Assembly: GCA_002424645.1 (NCBI GenBank)
Contig: DIKU01000056.1
Span: 3,180-33,827 of the forward strand
Origin: Pelobacter sp. UBA5610
GTDB taxonomy: Bacteria > Desulfobacterota > Desulfuromonadia > Desulfuromonadales > Syntrophotaleaceae
DNA: 30,648 nucleotides
Direction: 5' to 3'
A program made the translations under genes and the position numbers. Every line of letters begins with the position of its first letter. Position 1 is the stretch's first letter. The notes below the pieces were generated by a model. The model saw only the letters and a program-made list of their open reading frames with translations. It was not told where the DNA came from and searched no databases. Below are positions 25,385 to 30,648 of the stretch, one piece after another.

Positions 25385-27301
25385 GTGGTCATGATTCAGA
25401 TTGAATTGCCAGACGGTTCTATTAAGGAATTTTCTGAAGCGACCACCGCTGGTGATGTGGCGGCCGGGATCGGTGCCGGTCTGGCTCGCCAGGCAGTGGC
25501 GGCCCGGTTCAACGATTGTATGATCGATCTGTCTGTTCCGCTTACCCAGAGTGGTCGGTTGGAAATCATCACTTTGAACTCCCCTCTGGGGCTTGAAGTC
25601 TATCGCCATACTTCGGCCCACCTCATGGCTCATGCGGTCAAGGATATCTATGGTGACAAGGTACAAGTCACCATCGGACCTGCCATTGAAAACGGCTTTT
25701 ATTACGATTTCTTCTGCCAGGATCACACCTTTTCACCCGATGATTTTGAAAAGATAGAGACTCGGATGCAAGAATTGGCCAAGGCCAATCTGCCTATCTG
25801 CCGCGAGGATGTTACGCGCGATAGTGCTATCGAGTTATTCCGTCAACTCGGTGAACATTACAAGGTCGAGTTGATCGAAGATCTGGATGCGCCGACGGTT
25901 TCTCTTTATCGCCAAGGTGACTTTGTCGATCTGTGTCGCGGTCCGCATTTGCCGTCCACTGGCTTTGTCAAGGCTTTCAAATTGACCAGCGTGGCCGGTG
26001 CTTACTGGCGTGGCAGCGAAAAAAATGCCATGTTGCAGCGCATTTATGCAACCGCATTTCCCGACAAGAAAGATCTCCGCACTTACTTGAACAAGCTCGA
26101 AGAAGCTCGCAAGCGTGATCATCGCCGCATCGGGCGCGAGCTGGATCTTTTTTCCTTTAATGAAGAAGCCGGCGCCGGTCTTGTGATTTGGCATCCAAAG
26201 GGTGCCATGTTGCGTACATTGCTGGAAGATTTTGAACGTCGGCAACATCTTCGTCGCGGCTATGATATTGTTATGGGGCCTCAAATTCTTCGCACGGATC
26301 TGTGGAAGATTTCCGGCCATTTTGACAACTATCGCGAAAATATGTACTTCACGGATGTGGACGGTCAGGGGTATGGGCTTAAACCCATGAATTGTCTCTC
26401 CCATATGCTTATTTATAAGTCCCGTCAGCGTTCCTATCGGGATCTGCCTTTGCGGTACTTCGAACTCGGCACGGTTCACAGGCATGAAAAGTCCGGTGTG
26501 CTGCATGGGTTGCTGCGTGTTCGAGGTTTTACTCAGGATGATGCTCATATCCTTTGTACGCCGGAGCAACTCGACGGCGAGATCAAGCGCGTTCTCGAGT
26601 TTGTGCGGGATGTCATGGCTATATTCGGTTTTGAATACGAAATCGAGATCTCCACACGGCCTGAAAAATCGATCGGCAGCGACGAGGACTGGGGTCGCGC
26701 TACCAAAGCTTTGATGGGTGCATTGAGCGATCTTGAGTTGCCTCACGAGATTAACGAGGGTGACGGTGCCTTTTACGGGCCAAAGATCGATATCAAGCTC
26801 AAGGACGCTCTTGACAGAAGATGGCAGTGTGCTACAATCCAGTGCGATTTTACCTTGCCTGAGCGTTTCGATCTTACATATGTCGGCAAAGATGGGGAAA
26901 AACATCGGCCGGTTATGTTGCACCGGGTAATTCTCGGAGCGATCGAGCGTTTTATCGGCGTTTTAATTGAGCATTACGCGGGGAATTTCCCGCTTTGGCT
27001 CTCACCGGTTCAGGCTGTTGTAATTAACGTGACCGATAATCAAGCCGAGTATGCCGAGAAGGTTACCGATGCCTTGCGAGCTGCTGGGATTCGTGTGCAG
27101 TGTGATCTGCGAAATGAAAAGCTTGGCTTCAAGATCCGAGAGGCCCAGGTAGAAAAAATACCGTACATGCTGGTGATTGGTGATAAAGAGTTGGCAGATG
27201 GAACCGTCGCGCCACGTTACCGGACCGGCAAAAACCTGGAACCCATGAGTCCTGAAGACTTTGCACGATTCGTTCAGGAAGAGTGTGATCAGTATCGTTA
27301 G
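25385..27301 (+). CDS. thrS: Threonyl-tRNA synthetase
   Basis: The 638-residue class II synthetase has the family order: TGS domain (MIQIELPDGSIKEFSE), editing domain with HTSAHLMAHAV, catalytic core with MNCLSHML, RYFELGTVHRHEKSG (motif 2) and GAIERFIGVLIEHYAG (motif 3), then the anticodon-binding domain. GTG 25385 lies 7 nt after GGAG (25374-25377); ATG 25391 gives the more usual N-terminus MIQIELPDG but has wider spacing, so the start could be either. The stop overlaps the infC ribosome-binding site. It begins the thrS-infC-rpmI-rplT run. The tRNA-Val terminator lies immediately upstream. Confidence 0.97.
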   Translation: MVMIQIELPDGSIKEFSEATTAGDVAAGIGAGLARQAVAARFNDCMIDLSVPLTQSGRLEIITLNSPLGLEVYRHTSAHLMAHAVKDIYGDKVQVTIGPAIENGFYYDFFCQDHTFSPDDFEKIETRMQELAKANLPICREDVTRDSAIELFRQLGEHYKVELIEDLDAPTVSLYRQGDFVDLCRGPHLPSTGFVKAFKLTSVAGAYWRGSEKNAMLQRIYATAFPDKKDLRTYLNKLEEARKRDHRRIGRELDLFSFNEEAGAGLVIWHPKGAMLRTLLEDFERRQHLRRGYDIVMGPQILRTDLWKISGHFDNYRENMYFTDVDGQGYGLKPMNCLSHMLIYKSRQRSYRDLPLRYFELGTVHRHEKSGVLHGLLRVRGFTQDDAHILCTPEQLDGEIKRVLEFVRDVMAIFGFEYEIEISTRPEKSIGSDEDWGRATKALMGALSDLELPHEINEGDGAFYGPKIDIKLKDALDRRWQCATIQCDFTLPERFDLTYVGKDGEKHRPVMLHRVILGAIERFIGVLIEHYAGNFPLWLSPVQAVVINVTDNQAEYAEKVTDALRAAGIRVQCDLRNEKLGFKIREAQVEKIPYMLVIGDKELADGTVAPRYRTGKNLEPMSPEDFARFVQEECDQYR

Positions 27302-27306
27302 GAGGT
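27301..27306 (+). promoter_or_regulatory. Ribosome-binding site fixing the infC ATA start
   Basis: GGAGGT begins on the last base of the thrS stop codon. It lies 6 nt before ATA 27313, the codon where IF-3 homology begins. Confidence 0.75.
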
Positions 27307-27312
27307 GCTACC

Positions 27313-27828
27313 ATAGCTAAGGAGGAAACGCGCGTCAATCGCGCCATTCGAGCCAAGGAAGTCCGTGTCGTCGTGGACGGAGGGGAGATGCTCGGTGTCA
27401 TGAGCGTTAACCAAGCTCTGCTCGCAGCAGAAGAGCGGGGACTCGATCTCGTAGAGGTTTCGCCCAACGCGAGTCCGCCTGTATGTCGTATTATGGATTA
27501 CGGCAAGTATAAGTATCAGGCGAGCAAGCGTGCCGCAGAGGCCAAAAAGAAGTCTGCGCGCGTCGATATCAAAGAAGTCAAGATGCGGCCCAAGACGGAG
27601 GACCATGATTTTCAGGTAAAGGTTAGAAATGCCTTGCGGTTTCTAGAAGATGGCAACAAGGTAAAGGTGACCGTCATGTTCCGTGGTCGCGAGGTTACCC
27701 ATCCGGAATTCGGTTATGCTCTGATGAAACGGGTCGCCGATGAGGTAGCTGATATCGCAGTGGTGGAGATGACTCCGCGAATGGCGGGGCGTTTCATGAC
27801 TATGGTAATCGCACCGAAGAAAAAATAG
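27313..27828 (+). CDS. infC: Translation initiation factor IF-3, ATA start codon
   Basis: IF-3 keeps ribosomal subunits apart and checks start-codon pairing. From ATA 27313 the protein is 171 residues, beginning (M)AKEETRVNRAIRAKEVRVV, as in the family. Further blocks are LDLVEVSPNASPPVCRIMDY, GKYKYQ and the C-domain KTEDHDFQVKVRNALRFLED. The first ATG/GTG in frame lies well inside the conserved N-domain, so it cannot be the true start. E. coli infC uses ATT, and IF-3 represses its own gene by rejecting that codon; ATA should work the same way. It sits between thrS and rpmI-rplT, the classical order. Confidence 0.95.
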   Translation: MAKEETRVNRAIRAKEVRVVVDGGEMLGVMSVNQALLAAEERGLDLVEVSPNASPPVCRIMDYGKYKYQASKRAAEAKKKSARVDIKEVKMRPKTEDHDFQVKVRNALRFLEDGNKVKVTVMFRGREVTHPEFGYALMKRVADEVADIAVVEMTPRMAGRFMTMVIAPKKK

Positions 27829-27932
27829 GCTAATTTGCCGATCCGCAATAGTGATCGGATAATACCGCGAACATTAATGATGCTCTGATTGGGCTCAGAG
27901 TGTCGCGTCATGATACCAAGGAGAACGTTTCC
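27829..27932 (+). promoter_or_regulatory. Candidate L20 autoregulatory leader before rpmI
   Basis: The 104-nt infC-rpmI spacer holds two hairpins: CCGATC/GATCGG (27838-27843/27853-27858) and CTCTGA/TCAGAG (27883-27888/27895-27900). In other bacteria L20 binds a structured leader before rpmI and represses rpmI and rplT. I did not recognise a specific L20 consensus here. Confidence 0.35.
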
Positions 27933-28130
27933 ATGCCAAAGATTAAAACCAACCGTGGAGCCGCTAAGCGTTTCCGCAAGACCGGCACCGGTAAAATTCG
28001 TCGTAATAAGGCCTTTACCAGTCACATTCTGACCAAAAAGTCGACCAAGCGTAAGCGCGACCTTAGACAGGGTTCGATCGTTGCCAAGGCTGACCATAAA
28101 AATATCAGCTGTCTTATCCCTTACATTTAA
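27933..28130 (+). CDS. rpmI: Ribosomal protein L35
   Basis: The 65-residue basic protein matches L35: MPKIKTNRGAAKRFRKTGTG, then KIRRNKAFTSHILTKKSTKR. ATG 27933 follows AAGGAG; a longer frame from 27900 is not supported. It is part of the infC-rpmI-rplT run. Confidence 0.97.
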   Translation: MPKIKTNRGAAKRFRKTGTGKIRRNKAFTSHILTKKSTKRKRDLRQGSIVAKADHKNISCLIPYI

Positions 28131-28235
28131 GAGCGAGACGGTGGGTTATATTTAAGTCCGTGAACTGTGGGGAAATGTCTCCCCCTTCAGATCCGGCAGC
28201 GGGATTATCCGCTCACCACCACGAGGAGTAGTTGC
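28131..28235 (+). promoter_or_regulatory. Structured rpmI-rplT spacer
   Basis: GGTGG (28140-28144) can pair with CCACC (28216-28220), enclosing a smaller GGGGA/TCCCC pairing and GCGG/CCGC. The spacer is longer than usual for this gene pair. It might adjust L20 translation, but no known element is recognised. Confidence 0.25.
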
Positions 28236-28592
28236 ATGCCAAGAGTAAAAAGAGGATTCAAAGCGAGACGTCGTCGTAATAAGGTTTTAAAGCTGGCCAA
28301 AGGTTATCGCGGCGCCCGTAGTAAATTGTTTCGCAGCGCTACAGAGGCGGTTGATCGTGCGCTCAATTATGCGTTTCGTGATCGCCGCGTTAAAAAGCGC
28401 GATTTCCGTGCACTGTGGATCGCCCGTATCAATGCTTCGGCCCGTGATAACGGCGTATCCTACAGCCGGTTTGTTTTCGGCCTGAAAAAGGCTGAAATTG
28501 CTCTGGATCGTAAGGTTCTGGCAGAGCTGGCCGTAACGGACCCCGCAGGCTTCAGCGCCATCGCGGAAAAAGCCAAAGCCCAGCTTCAGTAA
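28236..28592 (+). CDS. rplT: Ribosomal protein L20
   Basis: The 118-residue protein (MPRVKRGFKARRRRNKVLKL onward, with KRDFRALWIARINASARDNG) is L20, an early 23S rRNA assembly protein and the usual repressor of its own operon. ATG 28236 follows GAGGAG. A strong terminator follows 20 bp after the stop. Confidence 0.98.
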   Translation: MPRVKRGFKARRRRNKVLKLAKGYRGARSKLFRSATEAVDRALNYAFRDRRVKKRDFRALWIARINASARDNGVSYSRFVFGLKKAEIALDRKVLAELAVTDPAGFSAIAEKAKAQLQ

Positions 28593-28606
28593 GTTGTTTG
28601 AGATCA

Positions 28607-28645
28607 GAAAAAAGAGATGAGGCAGGGCCTCATCTCTTTTTTTTT
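28607..28645. terminator. Strong terminator between rplT and pheS
   Basis: GAGATGAGGC (28614-28623) and GCCTCATCTC (28627-28636) form a perfect 10-bp stem with loop AGG, flanked by A6 and T9. The A-T flanks extend the stem and make it usable on both strands. It should partly separate pheST from the ribosomal protein genes. Confidence 0.92.
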
Positions 28646-28711
28646 GTGCGGTGCGGGATGTTTATGCCGGACCGCATCTTTGGTTTTCATACGGGACGAA
28701 TGGATCGGAAT

Positions 28712-29728
28712 ATGAGAGAAAAACTTATTGCTATGCTGGAGCATGGACGTGCGGCTTTCGAAGCTGCCTCTTCTGGCGCTGTTTTGCAAGAAACTCGGGT
28801 TCGTTTTCTTGGTAAAAAGGGCGAACTGACGGCCATCATGAAAGAGATGGGTAAACTCAGTCCGGAAGAAAGACCTGTTCTGGGTGCGCTGGCCAATCAG
28901 GTGAAAAGTGATCTTGAAAGCCTGTTCGAAGACCGTTCTCGTATTATTGGCGAGATTGAACTGGAAAAACGCCTTGCTGAAGAGCGGGTTGATGTTACCT
29001 TGCCTGGTCGACGTCTGACCGCCGGAACCAAACATCCAGTTACACTGGTTATCGAAGAAATTACTTCCATTTTCTCCGCTCTTGGTTTTGCTGTTGCCGA
29101 GGGGCCAGAGGTGGAACAGGATTTTTATAACTTCGAAGCTCTCAATATGCCCAAGGATCATCCTGCCCGTGATATGCAGGATACCTTTTATGTTAATGAT
29201 GATATCGTCCTGCGAACACACACGTCTCCTGTTCAGATTCGCACTATGCTCAAACACGCGCCACCCGTTCGGATTATCGCACCCGGTACGGTTTATCGCA
29301 GAGACTCTGACATTACGCATACGCCCATGTTTCATCAGGTTGAGGGCTTTCTCGTAGAGCGCAATATTACGTTTGGAGATCTCAAGGGGATTTTAACGGC
29401 CTTCTTGTCCCAGATCTTCGGCAAAGGTCTTGAAGTTCGCTTTCGCCCGTCTTTTTTCCCTTTTACGGAACCCAGCGCTGAAGTCGATATCCAGTGTGTT
29501 ATGTGTAAAGGGAAGGGGTGCCGGGTTTGTAAAAACTCGGGCTGGCTGGAAATTCTTGGCAGCGGTATGATCGACCCTGAAGTTTTCAAGTCTGTTAATT
29601 ACGATTCAGACGTTTATAGCGGCTTTGCCTTCGGTATGGGCGTGGAACGTATTGCCATGCTAAAGTACGGCGTCAATGATTTGCGGTTGTTTTTTGAAAA
29701 CGACATCCGCTTTTTGCGTCAGTTTTAA
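28712..29728 (+). CDS. pheS: Phenylalanyl-tRNA synthetase alpha subunit
   Basis: PheS carries the catalytic class II core of the alpha2-beta2 synthetase. The N-terminal coiled coil is followed by RFLGKKGELT, HPVTLVIEEI, LRTHTSPVQIRTM (motif 1 and 2 region), RPSFFPFTEPSAEVD and GMGVERIAML (motif 3). A cysteine cluster CVMCKGKGCRVCKNSGW is seen, as in many PheS proteins. ATG 28712 (MREKLIAMLE) gives 338 residues; ATG 28700 is also possible. It is 120 bp after rplT, beyond a terminator, and 84 bp before pheT. Confidence 0.97.
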   Translation: MREKLIAMLEHGRAAFEAASSGAVLQETRVRFLGKKGELTAIMKEMGKLSPEERPVLGALANQVKSDLESLFEDRSRIIGEIELEKRLAEERVDVTLPGRRLTAGTKHPVTLVIEEITSIFSALGFAVAEGPEVEQDFYNFEALNMPKDHPARDMQDTFYVNDDIVLRTHTSPVQIRTMLKHAPPVRIIAPGTVYRRDSDITHTPMFHQVEGFLVERNITFGDLKGILTAFLSQIFGKGLEVRFRPSFFPFTEPSAEVDIQCVMCKGKGCRVCKNSGWLEILGSGMIDPEVFKSVNYDSDVYSGFAFGMGVERIAMLKYGVNDLRLFFENDIRFLRQF

Positions 29729-29812
29729 CAGGCCTGGAACCTGTCGCCTCTTTGTGCGATGGGTTCTTGATACGTTTCTTGTACGTATTTATACATTTAG
29801 AGGATCGCCGTC

Positions 29813-30648
29813 ATGATCGTTACGTATAATTGGTTGAAAGAGTTTGTAGATTTTAAATTAAATCCTGATGAACTGGCGCACCGTCTTACCATGGCCGGAC
29901 TGGAAGTAGATAGTATGGAGCGCATTGGAGAAGGGTGCGACTCCGTCGTTGTTGCCAGGCTGGTTTCCGTTGATCGACATCCCGATGCCGATAAATTGAC
30001 CGTGTGTCAGGTAGACACCGGTACGGAAACCTTGCAAGTTGTGTGTGGTGCAACGAATCATAAAAGCGGCGATCTTGTCGCTCTCGCTACCGTAGGCACT
30101 ATTCTCCCCGGTGATTTCAAGATAAAAAAATCGAAAATTCGCGGCATGGAATCATTCGGAATGCTTTGTTCTCAAAAAGAACTGGGTCTTGCGGATAGCT
30201 CCGATGGCATTATGATCTTGCCGCCCGATTTTAAGTTGGGACAACCTGTTTTTGATGCTTTGGGCCTTAAAGATGTTCGGTATGAAATCGGTCTCACTCC
30301 GAACCGTCCCGATTGTCTTAGTGTTCTGGGGGTGGCGAGAGAAGTCTCCGCCATGGCGGGTTCTCCCCTTAAAGTAGCTATGCCCTCTTTGATCGAAGGT
30401 GACCAAAAGACGTCCGACCTCACTTCGGTTCGTATCGAAAATCCGGAATTGTGTCCGCGTTATGCTGCCCGCTTGATCCTTGGTGTGAAAATCGGTCCAT
30501 CACCTGAATGGCTGGTACGTCGCCTGGAATCGATCGGCCAACGCTCTATTAATAATGTTGTCGACGTGACCAATCTTATTCTTATGGAGCTGGGTCAGCC
30601 TCTGCATGCCTTCGATTATCGTCGTCTCGCAGAGGGGCGTATTGTGGT
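29813..30648 (+). CDS. pheT: Phenylalanyl-tRNA synthetase beta subunit, N-terminal part, runs off the right edge
   Basis: The visible 278 codons begin MIVTYNWLKEFVDFKLNPDE. The EMAP-like tRNA-binding domain follows (VVVARLVSVDRHPDADKLTV, VVCGATN). Then come IKKSKIRGMESFGMLCS, LTPNRPDCLSVLGVAREV and the start of the B3/B4 editing region (SINNVVDVTNLILMELGQPL). ATG 29813 has AGAGGA upstream. The frame is open to the window edge. Confidence 0.97.
   Translation, partial: MIVTYNWLKEFVDFKLNPDELAHRLTMAGLEVDSMERIGEGCDSVVVARLVSVDRHPDADKLTVCQVDTGTETLQVVCGATNHKSGDLVALATVGTILPGDFKIKKSKIRGMESFGMLCSQKELGLADSSDGIMILPPDFKLGQPVFDALGLKDVRYEIGLTPNRPDCLSVLGVAREVSAMAGSPLKVAMPSLIEGDQKTSDLTSVRIENPELCPRYAARLILGVKIGPSPEWLVRRLESIGQRSINNVVDVTNLILMELGQPLHAFDYRRLAEGRIV

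Noticed and set aside
28598..28711. pheM-like attenuator leader before pheS
   Set aside because: The Phe codons come from the terminator's T-run and follow the hairpin, and no antiterminator pairing is visible.

Overview
The window looks like a chromosomal segment of an anaerobic deltaproteobacterium of the Desulfuromonadales, most like Pelobacter/Syntrophotalea carbinolica. This is inferred from gene order and protein character (rnc-radical SAM-era-der, thrS-infC-rpmI-rplT-pheS-pheT, an oxygen-sensitive glycyl radical enzyme, AblA/AblB, a deltaproteobacterial CheA-type cluster); no database was searched. No insertion sequence, integrase, phage gene or CRISPR array is seen. The right two thirds is mostly housekeeping; the left end is an accessory catabolic and regulatory region.

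Layout. (1) 1-4248: on the minus strand, a predicted multi-pass membrane protein followed by the start of a glycyl radical enzyme that runs off the left edge. Divergent on the plus strand are a PocR-PAS histidine kinase and a LuxR/NarL-type response regulator. The 392-bp divergent spacer carries four copies of GGGGGAC/GTCCCCC, candidate operators. (2) 5056-7195: lysine 2,3-aminomutase and beta-lysine N-acetyltransferase, the pathway to the osmolyte N-epsilon-acetyl-beta-lysine. The aminomutase has no usable ATG, GTG or TTG at its expected N-terminus and seems to start at ATA or ATT. (3) 7321-7479: tRNA-Pro(TGG) and tRNA-Arg(TCT), followed by a strong terminator. (4) 7896-12043: rnc, an Elp3-like radical SAM protein, era and der, linking RNA processing and ribosome assembly. 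(5) 12135-18221: a five-gene signalling cluster: DUF4388-REC-GAF protein, CheA fused to a second CheW domain, CheY-like regulator, coiled-coil GAF protein and a second CheY-like regulator, with no receptor, CheR or CheB in view.

(6) 18466-22943: infA, leuS, lptE and holA, the last three tightly packed. rpsT converges from the other strand onto a shared bidirectional terminator. (7) 23521-25092: murJ. (8) 25241-30648: tRNA-Val(GAC), then thrS, infC (ATA start), rpmI, rplT, pheS and the start of pheT, which runs off the right edge. Several translation-related genes use weak start codons (infA TTG, infC ATA, rpsT TTG, rnc TTG, probably era TTG), which fits start-codon-dependent control of translation genes.

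The parts most likely to hold undescribed biology are the glycyl radical enzyme/membrane protein/PocR two-component module, the orphan CheA cluster, and the non-canonical start of the aminomutase gene.
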